Shown one piece after another: positions 31,501 to 43,051 of a DNA stretch of 64,000 nt (its first letter is position 1; every line of letters begins with the position of its first letter). The stretch spans positions 26,095,484-26,159,483 of the forward strand of contig NC_092564.1 of assembly GCF_037975245.1 (NCBI RefSeq), in the 5' to 3' direction. Source of the DNA: Apostichopus japonicus (taxonomy: Eukaryota; Echinodermata; Holothuroidea; Aspidochirotida; Stichopodidae). The position numbers and the translations under genes are program-made. The notes under the pieces are model-generated. The model saw nothing but the letters and a program-made list of their open reading frames with translations. It did no database searches and was not told the DNA's origin.

Positions 31501-34500
31501 AGAATTGACCAGTTGAATCATGTAGTCAATTGTTAGATAGAATTTATGTTTATTTAAGGAAATGTAAGTATTACCAGACGTGTCTTTCTGAGTCAGTTGA
31601 TGATAGTGTCATGTGGAGTCATTATCAGTAAAAATCTTTATCCAGTCCATTCATAGACGAAGTCACTGTTAACTTCACAAAGTGACTCAAGCCAGGACTT
31701 GCTGAAAACAAAAACTAACTTTGTCACAATGCTGTTGTATTCAGAGGAGAAGGTTGCATGTGCCTGTTGAACACTAATCTATTCAGCAGCCTTGTGGTAT
31801 ATCACAAGTTAAAATGTTTGGTTGACTTGCAAGATATTGGAGATGGTTTTTTCACCCTGGAGAAAGGTTTTCAAGTCTTCATATCCTTGATAGTTCAATT
31901 TGGGTATTATATTGTCACTTGGGCAATTCATTTTGAGATCGGTATCACTTACTTTAATCATTGTGCAAGCAGTCGATCTCCATCTCAAATATTTGATAAA
32001 TTAAAACATACATATATTTTCACATCTGCCACAATACCAAATATTCAATAGGAATATGCAAGAAGATATACAATGAAATAAGGTACTAAACATGACACTT
32101 TCCTAAAATCCCTGCACATGTAATTTTTTTATCTTGTTTTTTGGTTGATTTATTTGGTGTTTAAGCTTTTGCGCTGTTCAACATGAATGTCATGAAGCAT
32201 TTCTCATCACTTTAATTAATGCAATCAGATTTGGTTTTGTTTGACATGTCCGATGTCTTCTGACACAGACTGCCCAGAATTTCATATCCAATTAAGGCTA
32301 GTGATAGCAATATCTGGAAAGAAAAAATGCATGATATACCCTGTAGTCTGTATGGAACATTAACTCCCAAAAAGTATTGATTATTCTGAGAGATGGAGTA
32401 ACGGCTATGAGAGGCAGCCTGCTTCGTTAAATCGAAATGAAATAAGTGTATGATGCAATCTTTCTGCTTCTTACCAAGTTACCTCCTTCTATTGTTCACA
32501 GAAACCACTTTTCATTAACGTCGGCAGAGGGGATGCTGTGAAGAGTGAAACCGTAATCAAAGCACTGAGGTGGGAATATCCTTCATAAGTTTGTCAACAA
32601 GTAAACTGTAGCACATCTAATATTTTGCAAAAATATTTTTTATGTTTTTTTTATGTATTTTAGAATGGAGGTAAGTGCTTTCTCATTGGTGAATCTCTAA
32701 CATTACATTATAGATATGCCAGCATGTACCAGGGTGGCCAGACGTCGGGCATTGTAGGCCGGACGGTCAGTGAATTCTGTGTAGTGCCCTCTGTCCGGCA
32801 TGACCTCGACATTTAATACAATTCTGGAAATTCTGTGTCCCATGGATTAAACAAAAAGTTCTAAATATCACCCACTGTATTCTTTCCATGTGAATTCAAA
32901 TTTATTTTCTGATAAGCGTTTGTGACAGGTTAGGAGAAGATGCTTGTTTTGTGTGAGCATGGGGGGTGTGTGTCATTCTCAGGAATCAGATTGTGGTTAC
33001 CACAGTCACAAAAAGAGTGATGATAATGTGTATTAACCACCATTCCCAAAAGATCTTTATGTTCCTAAAGCTTAATATATTTTCTTCAATGAGAACACTT
33101 TCCCTGCATCTTACTGCAGCTGCCGCCAGGGAAGATTATTTATGTTTTATGTTTATCTCCGGGGTTTCCTTCATTAGTTTGACTTTTCTCTTCTCTCTTT
33201 CTTGTGTGTTTGCCGCAGGAATGGTTGGATATCTGGAGCTGTCCTTGACGTTTTCAATCAAGAGCCTCTTCCAGAAGATTCTGAGCTTTGGAATACCCCA
33301 GGGGTAGGTGTTTCAGCCAAATGTTCTATGATTATAAGACATTTTGCCCCAGTTTCACCTTGATCAAGCCTCTGATGTTTTTAATCTACCTCAGTGACAT
33401 ATTTAATTGAGTTTAACGTTTCATATTTAAAAGGAGTAAACTTAACTGTCAAAATATGTTAGTGAAAGATAAATGATGCAGTTTATTCAACAAGTAGTGA
33501 ATCCGAATGTTTACCACTTGAACATTTCTTCTCCAACATCTTATCTCATTACAGTAATCATTACAATTTCTTTTCACAACTGAAATTTGAGACATTTGAC
33601 TCTTTCACCCAAGAATTTGGTGACATATAAATAAATCTATGTAAGGCTCAGATGCTTCAAAGGGTCTGCCTTACCTCTAAATGCCATTTAAACAGATTAG
33701 CTCAAATTGCCATGTTACAAAAAAAGAGAGTGTGGCAATTAGCTAAGGCAGTGGACTCGTGATCCAAGGATTGCTGGTTCAATTCCTGCCTAGTTCATTA
33801 CGTTGTGTCCTTGGGCAAGATGCTTGATCTCAAGTGCCTCTCTCCACCCAGGGGTTTAATGGGTACCTGTGAGGTAACTTGTGATGTGTGCAGTATATAA
33901 CTGCAGCTGACTGGAGGGATTGTCTCTGGGACAGGTTATCATGGACCAGGGTAATATAACATCTGTAAAGCGCTTTGAAACTTGCTGGTATAAAGCACTA
34001 ATTAAAAATTGAATATTAATATTATTATTATTATGATTATTATTTTTATGATTATTATTATTATTAGTAGTATGATTATTATTATTATTATTACTATGAT
34101 TATGATTATTATTATAAAAAATCTAAAGAAGTCCCAGTAACTATAAACATGTCATTGACTAGGCACACCTTCTCACTAGAAAGTGAAGATCCATTGTAGA
34201 GATTTTTCCAAGATCAGCCGGGATTAGTTAGATCTTAAGCGTAGAAGAGTAAAAACCTAAACCTCTTGGATTCCTTGCCAGGTGGGGGCTATGCCACGGT
34301 GATGGCATGTGTGTGTGTGTGTGATACTTGCTTGTAAACATTGTTACTCAGAAAGTTCATGGTGGATTAACTTCATAAATAAATAGAATGGATTAAAAGT
34401 CTCTTTAAATTGGACACAAAGCGTTCATGTCAAGGTCATATGACAAAGATCTTTGTGAAGAACAACTGCCCCAAGGAGAAACTGTTGAAAAACGACGCAA

Positions 34501-36525
34501 CAAGATTTGCCTAAAAGTTAGGTTGAAAAGTTTGTGACGTAACAATTTCATCTCTCAACCTCTTTACAGGTGACCATCACACCGCACAATAGTGGTATAA
34601 CCACAGAAAAGGAGGTAAGTGTGGGCCAATTTCATGCAATTTACTCCACCATAGCGGCATAGGCGTAGGAGCCTAATTTGATTTGGGGGGGCTGTAACGA
34701 CTTGCCCGAAAAATATAACCAAATTTTTCGCGCGCTCCGCGCGTTCAACATGTTAATGTGCATGTCATGTAGGTATTCATCGGTTATTACATCACATGCC
34801 ACTAACCAATGAATACTATATGATATGCACATTAAGATGTTAAACGCGCGCCAAGCGCGCGAAAAATTTTGGTTATATTTTCCGTGTTATTACCCTTCCA
34901 TATTGGTTTTAATTATTGGGGAAGTCGTTACAATAATAACGATAATAACAATATCAGTTTAACTATTGAAAAACACATTGCAAATTACTCTTCTTTCAGT
35001 AGGTGCCCGAAAAATTCTCAGCATATTGCCCGAATTTTCCCTCCAAAAATTGAAAACACACTGCAAATTTTTCTTCTTTCAGTAGGTGCTCGAAAAATTC
35101 TCAGCATATTGCCCGAATTTTCACACAAAAAATTGAAAAACACAACTGCAAATTTTTCTTCTTTCAGTAGGTGCCCGAAAATTTCTCAGCATATTGCCCG
35201 AATTTTCACCAAAAATTTTGGTTGGGGGGGCTGCAGCCCCCCCAGCCCCCCGCCTCCTACGCCTATGCATAGCGGTACTAAACTGAAAGGGTAGGGGTAG
35301 GGAGGGGATTGCCGAAGGGCACGTGAAGGCATAAAGCATCGAGCATGTTTGTTAACACTATGTTGGTGATGTACTTGCATACCAGCAATCCAAAATGATT
35401 ACCGACATATTAATTTGAAGAATTGCGCAGAAAGTACTTTTTCTAATTGATTATGATTGAAGAAATATTTTTAATGTTTGTAAAATTTTTAATGTTTTGT
35501 ATTTCCATTATTATATTGTAAATTGTATTGTACTATTCATGAGATTATATTATTGTATTTTATATCTCTTCATACTGAAGTGTGAAATGTGTGTAGCCTT
35601 TTGTCAGGGAATTTCAAAAAAGGCATATTTGAATTACCAAATCGATGTAACTTTTTAGTCTTATTGATTGATTGATCGATTGATGGATTGATTGAATGAT
35701 TGATTGATTGATTGATTGCAGTTTCATGTGTTTTTTCTTTCTCTTCATTTATTTTCACTCTACTGTGCTTGTATTTTATCATGCACAAAGCTGATAGTTA
35801 AAAGTTGTTACAGAGAACTTATTTCATCATAATGGTTGGACACTTGCATGTAGAAAACTTGCATGTGTACACCCCCATCAGAATAACAAAATGTTTGGTT
35901 GTAAATACTTCTGAGCCAAATAGCTAGGCACTGTGTCAGGAAAACTATGTGAGAGTACAAAGGAATAATTTTGTTTTGTTGTTTGTGTTTTTGACAACAC
36001 TAGCAACAAGTAACTGTTCTTCTAAGCATCAAGAAAAGGTTCAAGTTTTTGTTTAGTAAATTTTATGTTCAGGGTGGAGGGGGGGGGGGTTGTTTCTTTG
36101 ATTTGGTCAACATATAGCTGTATTTTTTTGAAATAAGGGGGGGAAAAGAAGTTTATTTTATAGTTCTAAAGGTGTTCTGGAGGTGTTAGGGCTGCCAGTC
36201 TCAAAAATTGTGAAAGAAGCAGTGAAAAATATAATGCAAATTAAAATTCCCAACTACAGTTTCTTTGGTAAAGTTTTAGAGAAACTGTAATGTAGAAAAT
36301 ACTTAAAATTGAAAAATTTCATGGTTTAGATGTACATTAAAATATGCAATATAATGCTACCTCCACTGTTCAGATTTTCCTTAACCGTTTTTTTTTTTCT
36401 TTGTAATTTTCGTTTAACAGATGGTCGATCTCTTCACAACTAATTATGAAAGGTTTATCAGAGGGGAAGATATGAAGTACGAGATTGATCTAGCTAAGCT
36501 GATGGCCAAAAATCGAGACAGTTGA
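26543..36525 (+). CDS. D-isomer-specific 2-hydroxyacid dehydrogenase (glyoxylate/hydroxypyruvate reductase-like), gene-level
   Basis: NAD(P)-dependent oxidoreductase of the D-2-hydroxyacid dehydrogenase family, probably reducing a 2-oxoacid such as glyoxylate or hydroxypyruvate. Ten coding exons join with matching phases: 26543-26696, 27710-27823, 28359-28530, 29018-29100, 30261-30357, 31053-31170, 32502-32569, 33219-33303, 34570-34614, 36421-36525. They give 1041 bases, i.e. 346 residues, a normal family length. The Rossmann motif GAGDIG is at 167-172. The catalytic triad is R255 (NVGRGD), E284 (NQEPLP) and H303 (TPHNSG). No targeting signal is evident at the N-terminus (MSTIHYPKVV), so a cytosolic location is likely. 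The sequence is closer to the bacterial GhrA-like branch than to GRHPR, judged by motif style only. The ATG lies 23 bases after an acceptor (tttttag), so a 5' non-coding exon is expected upstream. A candidate AATAAA is at 36974-36979. Confidence 0.93.
29018..33303 (+). CDS. Dehydrogenase exons 4-8: NAD(P)-binding domain
   Basis: Exons 29018-29100, 30261-30357, 31053-31170, 32502-32569 and 33219-33303. They encode LTIAIIGAGDIGCQVAKY, then GVVTRERRPHERSEF, CDVLCNLLPSSPDT, PLFINVGRGDAVKS and GAVLDVFNQEPLPEDSELW. In the second strand, the residues after GVVTR are basic (R-E-R-R), which favours NADPH over NADH, although this is inference. All five joins keep frame (phases 1,2,0,2,0). Confidence 0.93.
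33730..34016 (+). mobile_element. tRNA-derived SINE
   Basis: The head has a polymerase III A box ('tagctaaggcagtgg', about 33739-33753) and B box ('ggttcaattcc', 33776-33786). The body 'gtgtccttgggcaag' and the tail 'gtaaagcgctttgaaactt' are typical of SINEs that borrow a LINE 3' end. An ATT-rich microsatellite follows to about 34115. It lies in intron 8 of the dehydrogenase gene. Confidence 0.8.
34017..34115. repeat. ATT/ATG-rich trinucleotide microsatellite
   Basis: Imperfect ATT units mixed with ATG, directly at the 3' end of the SINE; probably grown from its tail. Confidence 0.85.
34570..36525 (+). CDS. Dehydrogenase exons 9-10: catalytic His and C-terminus
   Basis: The tiny 45-bp exon 34570-34614 encodes VTITPHNSGITTEKE with the catalytic His303. 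The last exon (36421-36525) encodes MVDLFTTNYERFIRGEDMKYEID and ends KNRDS-stop. The intron between them (34615-36420) has taken up a 610-bp MITE and a TTGA microsatellite. Confidence 0.92.
34658..35267. mobile_element. Non-autonomous hAT-like element, copy 1, 610 bp
   Basis: Terminal inverted repeats CATAGGCGTAGGAG / CTCCTACGCCTATG are flanked by an exact 8-bp duplication CATAGCGG (34650-34657 and 35268-35275). Inside are an imperfect inverted repeat rich in CGCGCG (about 34700-34880) and three tandem copies of a roughly 70-80 bp unit containing 'ctcagcatattgcccgaatttt' (about 34966-35215). No transposase. It lies in dehydrogenase intron 9. A second copy at 43052-43414 is inverted and has only one unit. 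Confidence 0.85.
34966..35215. repeat. Three tandem units inside MITE copy 1
   Basis: Each unit has 'ttcttctttcagtaggtgc' followed by 'ctcagcatattgcccga'. Unit length varies around 75-85 bases through small indels. The related element at 43052-43414 has one unit. Confidence 0.8.
35661..35719. repeat. TTGA tetranucleotide microsatellite
   Basis: Imperfect run of ATTG units with GATC and GGAT variants in dehydrogenase intron 9. Confidence 0.85.
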
Positions 36526-38816
36526 ACCACAATTTCACAAAATTGTAGTCGCAACCCCAGCCAACGTTGTCATCTCACACAGCAACTGCCATATAAGCTC
36601 AAACACACAACACTATAGGTGAACAAGTCCCTCGCAGAGGATCTGTTAGCTGGGATTTGATTTTTTTTATTTGATTTGCTTAACTGTATTCTCACTGTTG
36701 GGAATTAAGTCAACCTGTATGACTGAAACAGATTTTTAGTAAATGCTGCGTTTACTTATGCTTGCGCTTCTTGCTCTTGCTTTACGCTTCACCAGTGCTT
36801 TTAATAGATTTTCGATCTCATATTCCTGTATATTTCTATTGATGGTAATATGTATTTACTGTTTTTTTTCTTTTTATTGTTTTATGGCATTGTATTTTCT
36901 AGATTGGAAAGCGCACAGATGCATCGCGCGTAGTGCGCTATATAAGATTTTATTTACATTACATTACTTATGCAATAAAATGTGCCAAAAATTATAAGAA
37001 ACATTAAAAAAAAAATTATCTGAAATAAATCACTGACTTGTGAGGAAAAGCATGCAACATTTTGAATTTAATCTGAGTTCATTCATCAAAAGTGCTAGCA
37101 TTTATCATGGCTGGTATTTGTTCTCAATATACATAGATGACAGGTCCCCCCTTTTGAACATATTTGTTTCTTTTAATAAGCCACTTTCATCATATTAAAG
37201 TACTGTTTGAGGAGTATCTAAGAAATTCCAGTACTGATTCCAGACTCTGCATTTGGTTTGTGTTTAATGGACAGTACTAAACTTAAAAAAATAAATGTCA
37301 AATGATTCTCACAAGTTGAAGACAATTCCTCTTTGCTGATATGTTTATTTTTTGGGGGTGTGCGTCATATCCAAGGCCGGAGACAATGCAGAAAGTGAAA
37401 GAACAAAATCATCAAGTTATATCGGAGGAATAGTCTATCTTCAAGATTGCCAATTTAACCTGTTAATTAACTTTAATTATGTTGTTGCCAGATACTTTAT
37501 TAAATCAGTTCGATACATAACATTGTCTGTGTGGTTGTTTTCATTTGTTGTGGCTACTGTTGAAATGGTGCACCCTGGGATGTATGGGTGTGGTAAGCTA
37601 CCAATGACTAGGTTTTAACTGCTTTGACCTTGATACATGACTATCAAAATCTAAAAATTCCTTGTAACTTTTGCAATATATATATATATATTTCTTATTT
37701 ATGTAACTGATTGAGTAGGCTTATATGTTGTTATATTATATTATATAGAACAATATTATAAAGGAAATATAAACAATACATAAAAATTAAGGAAGTGTGG
37801 TCCTCGTCAGTCAATACAAAACAGTTTTAAGAAAACATTGATTTGACAAAAGCTTGAAAGAGTATAGAAATAATATTACAAAGGCTCTATTTATATCTCA
37901 TAATTGGAGAGAGAAAAAAAGAGCAGCTCTGTATATTTAAATGAGTTTGTAACAAAGACTGAGTAATCTAAACCTAGGTTTAATTGCAAGATTTCTCAAA
38001 TTGTACTTTGTAGAGAGCGGTTAGAATGAAGGAGATGGCTTCCACAATAGAAATAATCTCTGCAATTCTTATAGAATCATTTCTAATTGCAGCTTCATTG
38101 ACTTTAATTACTTAAAGCTCATGTTTTCTTCAGTACAGACTTATAAATATATTGTACAGGAGGTGTTCTGAACCAACTGACCATGAATACTTTATTTTGT
38201 CTCTGTGTCTTTCATCTGTATACGGCTATGACGTTCATATATATAAATAATAGTAATTATTTATCTATGTAACCATAATTTCTTTGTTCTTTATTATTTG
38301 CCCGACTACCTCCCAAAGCCCCTCTCCCCACACACACGAAGCCGGTTTTCGTAAAAGTTCTTTAAACCTTTGCTGGTAGGCCTACTTTGAAATCACTTCT
38401 TTGTCGAACAACCCGAATATGTTAAGCAGATATACTTTTTACGACAATCAGTCACCCAATTTATAGGATTCCTCCATGGCCGCCTGCAGGAGCACTCGAC
38501 TGGACCAAAATATGTATGCCTATTCTTTTCCCAGTCCACCTAGTCCATTGAAACCGACTTTCAACTTCAATATAAACAAAAATAAGAATTGGTCGATAAC
38601 GCCTATACTCGTACAAAGAACCGTGGCCATACCACGGTTCATTGCCTGTTCATAGTTTTTCGACACTACATATGCATATCATGCTATATCGATATCACAC
38701 AATGTCGTAAACGCGATCTCTTATATCAATCTTTACGAACGCGGTAATGCATATCAACAGGTATTGTCTTTCCCATATAGAGTTGTAAACCCGGTCTTTT
38801 TCTGCAACTTGTGGCA
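36526..38816. other. Dehydrogenase 3' UTR and intergenic region
   Basis: The 3' UTR probably runs to the AATAAA at 36974-36979. Just before it, 36903-36965 resembles a LINE/SINE 3' tail ('aaagcgcacagatgc', 'gtgcgctatataag'), so the signal may be element-derived. Further on, AT-rich sequence with TA repeats at about 37678-37690 and no coding potential. A 9-bp-stem palindrome 'gaaccgtgg-ccata-ccacggttc' lies near 38620-38642. Confidence 0.45.
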
Positions 38817-38906
38817 ATGAAAGTCTGGTATTCTATATCTATCATGGCAGTAGGAGTAGTACTGTTGGCGATAGCCGTCTGCATGTTGAACATGCTCATT
38901 TTGTAA
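38817..38906 (+). CDS. Possible mini-ORF or first exon with a signal-anchor-like peptide
   Basis: A 29-codon frame starts MKVWYSISIMAVGVVLLAI and stays hydrophobic to its TAA. A good donor, CTCATTTT/gtaaga, overlaps the stop, so it could be a first exon ending in phase 2. Joining it to the fucosyltransferase exon at 41591 gives an immediate stop, so it is not a simple alternative N-terminus of that gene. It may be an upstream ORF, part of another transcript, or chance. Confidence 0.25.
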   Translation: MKVWYSISIMAVGVVLLAIAVCMLNMLIL

Positions 38907-39101
38907 GAAATGGTTTCATTTGACAGCTGTTAGATATTGGGGACTACGGTATCGCAATTACCAGGTTTACATCTGCTTCATGGGTAATACCGATTTAACG
39001 TTATCGTCATTCATCAAGCCGGGCTACGACAGAGTAGAACTGCCAGCTAGTGTCTTCAATGTTCAGTTGACTCATTTCACCTCCCTGGATAGTTTCCAGT
39101 C

Positions 39102-39164
39102 ATGAAACCCTTGTCGCTTTTGCGGGGATATATTACAAGACCGTTATCACATGTTTGTAGAAAA
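39102..39164 (+). CDS. Possible first coding exon of the fucosyltransferase gene
   Basis: ATG at 39102 opens 21 codons (MKPLSLLRGYITRPLSHVCR, then K) ending at a consensus donor AAA/gtgagt in phase 0. The fucosyltransferase exon starts directly after an acceptor (tcctcag/ATGAAC), also in phase 0, so the two would join in frame and lengthen the cytosolic tail by 21 basic residues. Alternatively this is a 5' UTR exon with an unused ATG. Confidence 0.35.
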
Positions 39165-39980
39165 GTGAGTATAAAAATACCATCCTAAATTGTCTTAAAT
39201 CTCGGTACTTTACTATTCTCTTTACACATCACCCTTATTGTATATCCCTGCATGCGCGAAGGTTGAACATTACTATTTTCCTCGCGACATCCTCGTGGAG
39301 TTTCTTCAACACACTTTTTGCCCATATAATTAATATACGTCCAATCATATTAGCATTTAAATGGAAGCATATATCATAATATATTAGTCGTACGATAAAC
39401 ATTTACATTCCGTCATTCAGCCTCTGAAGAAGATCCTGCTAGGATCCAAAGGTCAGGCCAAATTACTTTTACACATTCTCTTACACAGGCACTTTAGTGG
39501 ATAAGCAGTTTGCTAACAGTGTTGTTTCTCGCAGAATAAGGAGGTAAAAGTTAAAACGGCTTGCCATAGGGCAAATGAACAGACTTGTTTACGTTGCATA
39601 ATATATCGCGAATCTGGTAGCACAATAACCCACAAAGTGTTGTCAATTTTCACTGTAGTGGGTGATGTGCACTGACAAGGCAAAGGAAACATTCGTATTA
39701 TCACAAAGATTCTTTTCGAGATTTAGTGTTGTGTGTAATTTGGCTTAACGTCATTGCATTCACGGAATATGCAGTGGGATTTACTTCAGATGTAGGCCAA
39801 AGTCTAGTTTAGTAATCGTGTAGTCTTGGGCTGAGTGAAACAAGTTAAATTAAAGTTGGCCTAACACAGTAACAGTCCATAGCTACAGAAAATGCGACTC
39901 AGGTATGGCAAAATCTTCATCTAGATTTTCTGTGGTAAGTAAAATGATATTTAATAGTTGCTCACAAAATCTGGTACTAA

Positions 39981-40122
39981 TTTAGAATCCGTACCATTCG
40001 ACCCTACTTCCTAACCCCTAACCCTACTTCCTAACCCTACTCCCTAACCCTACTTCCTAACCCCTAACCTTATTCTGCCGATTCGGAGTAAGCTTTCCCA
40101 TTCATATGGTACGGATTCTAAA
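39981..40122. mobile_element. Small inverted-repeat element with telomere-like core
   Basis: TTTAGAATCCGTACCAT at 39981-39997 is the exact reverse complement of 40106-40122; similarity continues outward imperfectly for about ten bases. The core (about 40001-40072) is made of CCCTAA-like units ('ccctacttcctaacccctaa'). It looks like a MITE or foldback carrying a minisatellite rather than a true telomeric remnant. Confidence 0.65.
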
Positions 40123-41590
40123 GTTAGGCCCAAATTCCTAGCACAATATAATATGCTCTAGGTGCAATGCTACTCGCCAGTCATTTGGACATTTGGACAT
40201 ATTTCACTGTGGTCAACTGACATGAGAGCCAAACAGTATGTACGCTTCGAAAACTTGGAGTTGGAGTGCCTGTGATGGCAATCAGGGACCCTAGTCTTAT
40301 GCTCACGCTAGTTTTGGGAGTCTGGACGATGGCTTCACTGTCTAGGAGTTGTGACTGTAGTGTAAGCATGTGTACAGGTTTTGCCAAATCTCCCTACCCC
40401 TGCCTAACCTGCGGTCAAATACAGAGTAGGCACTTGTCAAAGGAGGCCTGTGTCAGAGAGTTTCTATTATCTTCATAAATGGACTTTCATTGAATGCTGC
40501 TTCCTCCTACCCCCCCCCACCCCCACCAAAAAAAGCACTCCTCCTAAGTCAAATAAAGGTGAGGCTTAATACTAATAGAAAGATGAAGTTAATTTCTATA
40601 ATGTTTTCAGACTTTGACCTATGTTGACCTCAAATGGCTTTTACTATAACCTCCATGAAAGCAATATGACTTTGCACTTAGCACTGTAAGTGTAAGGTGG
40701 CCCTACTTAACAAGTGTAAAGCTGATCAGATTTGCTTTTAAAGCATTACTTTAGGTACGGAAACAGCATTAAGAATGATCTCAACTGAACAGACCTGTTT
40801 GTTGTATGGTGGTGTATGGTAACTTTGTGTGTACCCTAAAATCTGGTAATACTGTGTTATTACTCATACATATTGTATGAAGCTGTACTGACAGAAAGTG
40901 TACTGTAGTTGCTATGGTCACAAGTGAAATTTTAACCACTTTTTCAATAGCAATGTTAATCCACTAAGCCTGAATAGAAACGGCCAAAATTGCCATGCAC
41001 TGAAACAAGGAAACATCGATTTTGTATTTTGAGACAACTTAAGTGGATTATTCCACCCATTGAGCATAATTATAAATTACACTTCAATGCATGCTCAAAG
41101 TTAGTGAAATTTTCCCTTGCTTTGGGCAGTTTGACCGTTAAAAGAATAAGTCTGTTCTATTCTGGCGGAATCTGGTCAAACCATTGATGAAATCACATTG
41201 CTGAAGGATTGAACAGACCCACTGAGTAAAATCAGCAAGATCGTCATCACCGCTATCCTTTCAATGAACATTTAATTCCTTACCATAGTGAATTTATCGT
41301 ATACCATTAAGATGAATTTACACACCAAGTGGTAAGGTTTAAGTAGTGCTACAGTTTATAGACAAGTGAATTAAAAGGAACCCCACAACCCAGAATTACC
41401 CCAAATTTTGGACTCCCACCGAAGGCAATTAGTGTACAGTATATTCATTAATCAGTACAGTCTAAAAGCCATTGACTATACAAGTTTTGACAGTTTTGAT
41501 GTTACCAAAAAAAAAAAAAAATGAATCGAAAATAGTTTACTTACCTTATATGATTTATTTTATTACTTTTATTTTCTGCCTACTCCTCAG

Positions 41591-42988
41591 ATGAACAGAC
41601 TTCATACCTGTTACTTGTACGAGTTCCTAGTGGCTGTGACAGTCATAACTTTGGGGTTTCAAATAATTGGAATGATGGACACAATGAAGGTAAAGACACA
41701 GACAAGTCACATAGAACACAATGAAGTTGGACACTTGTCACCGGAAGAACGTTGGGGCTCTGATAGAAGAGATTTTGATGACTTGCTCACACACACTCAG
41801 GCTGCCAATATCAGCAGAGCAGTTTCCCGGACGTACTTTTGTAATAATGAAAGTACTGGATCTTTTAACATATTAGTCTTTGGTGGGATAAAAGTCATAA
41901 GACAATGGCAAGAATTGAACGTTTTAGTTAATAATTTTAAAGCAGTGGATAAGACATCGCATTCTTTACATGTGACATGTCCTTATCTGAGAACAACACC
42001 TGATGTCGTTTTAGATGAAGGGGGCACAGACATACCATGTGAAAGTAATGTCCGTGTTGTGCTATCTTCCAATATGAATGAATTAACCGGAAAAGATATT
42101 ATCGTACTCGGTATGTCACCTTACTCTCTTAAAATTAAAACCAAGGTCATGCGTTCCAAAACTTCAACCAATCAACTCTTTGTTTTTTATGGCGTCGAGA
42201 CGCCTTTGCGCATGCGGGAGTGGATACCAGACATCGGCCGTCAACCTGTGCATGCGGTATGGTCCTATCTTGAATCCTCAGACACAGTGATACCTTATGG
42301 CAGATACAGGAAGTTTCCAGATGGAAAATCCAAAAGAATTGCCATGGAAACCATAACAGGAAACAAGAGTAAATTGATAGCTTGGATGGGTAGCAACTGC
42401 GTGAAACAGGTCTTCTGGCCACGAATGGGACTTATTTACGAATTACAGAAATACATACAAGTGGACACGTACGGGAAGTGTGGAAATTTAAGTTGCCTGC
42501 CGAGAATGTCAGAGAAATGCCAGCATCTCATGGGGGAATACAAATTTTATCTATCTTTAGAAAATGCTGAATGTAGTGATTATATGACAGAGAAATTCTG
42601 GGACACAGGGTTGATCCAGGGAGCGGTACCCGTGGTTTACGGTGCGAAGAAAGAGGACTACGAGAGATTAGCACCGCCTCGGTCGTTCATACACGTCTCC
42701 GATTTTGAGTCCATAGAATCTCTCGCAAATTATTTACTTCTGTTAGACAGGAACGACATTCTCTATCAGAAATATTTTGAATGGAGAAAACATGGCGAGA
42801 TAGAGATGGTCTTTCCTCCCCTCGTTCCGTCTTCTTTCTGTGACGTCATCAAGCAATATCATCTGTTAAAAAGAGGTCTGCTTACGGCAAAGGAACTTTC
42901 GGAAACGACCTGGTATCAAGGTTGTAGATTAGAAGCTGCGAGTGTCCACCACGAACATGATTTCGAAACTTGGCGACCGTGGAAGTAA
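41591..42988 (+). CDS. Alpha-1,3-fucosyltransferase, GT10 family
   Basis: Type II Golgi glycosyltransferase of 465 residues that would transfer fucose from GDP-fucose to GlcNAc-containing glycans (Lewis-type or core alpha-1,3). A short tail MNRLHTCYLYE is followed by a membrane anchor (about 12-29, FLVAVTVITLGFQIIGMM), a stem, and the catalytic domain. Family motifs are VWSYLESSDTVIPYG (223-237) and YKFYLSLENAECSDYMTEKFW (first residue 317), then VPVVYG and PPRSFIHVSDF. These match the GDP-fucose-binding alpha-1,3 FucT motif of the GT10 C-terminal half. Four N-glycosylation sequons (NES, NIS, NKS, NLS) are visible. The coding part is intronless from an acceptor just before the ATG, as is common for animal FUT genes. 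The exact linkage and orthologue (FUT3/4/5/6/7/9 type or invertebrate-specific) cannot be decided here. Confidence 0.93.
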   Translation: MNRLHTCYLYEFLVAVTVITLGFQIIGMMDTMKVKTQTSHIEHNEVGHLSPEERWGSDRRDFDDLLTHTQAANISRAVSRTYFCNNESTGSFNILVFGGIKVIRQWQELNVLVNNFKAVDKTSHSLHVTCPYLRTTPDVVLDEGGTDIPCESNVRVVLSSNMNELTGKDIIVLGMSPYSLKIKTKVMRSKTSTNQLFVFYGVETPLRMREWIPDIGRQPVHAVWSYLESSDTVIPYGRYRKFPDGKSKRIAMETITGNKSKLIAWMGSNCVKQVFWPRMGLIYELQKYIQVDTYGKCGNLSCLPRMSEKCQHLMGEYKFYLSLENAECSDYMTEKFWDTGLIQGAVPVVYGAKKEDYERLAPPRSFIHVSDFESIESLANYLLLLDRNDILYQKYFEWRKHGEIEMVFPPLVPSSFCDVIKQYHLLKRGLLTAKELSETTWYQGCRLEAASVHHEHDFETWRPWK

Positions 42989-43051
42989 AGAAAGTAGAGA
43001 ATAATCTTGTCACAATTGTAAGAAGGTTGCCACAGAAGCAGAACATACCAC

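Noticed and set aside
40001-40072. True interstitial telomere
   Set aside because: Units are irregular (CCCTACTTCCTAA mixed with CCCTAA) and bounded by inverted repeats of a small element.
38817-41620. Direct splice from the mini-ORF donor at 38902 to 41591
   Set aside because: The join reads TTA TGA, a stop, so it cannot encode an alternative fucosyltransferase N-terminus.
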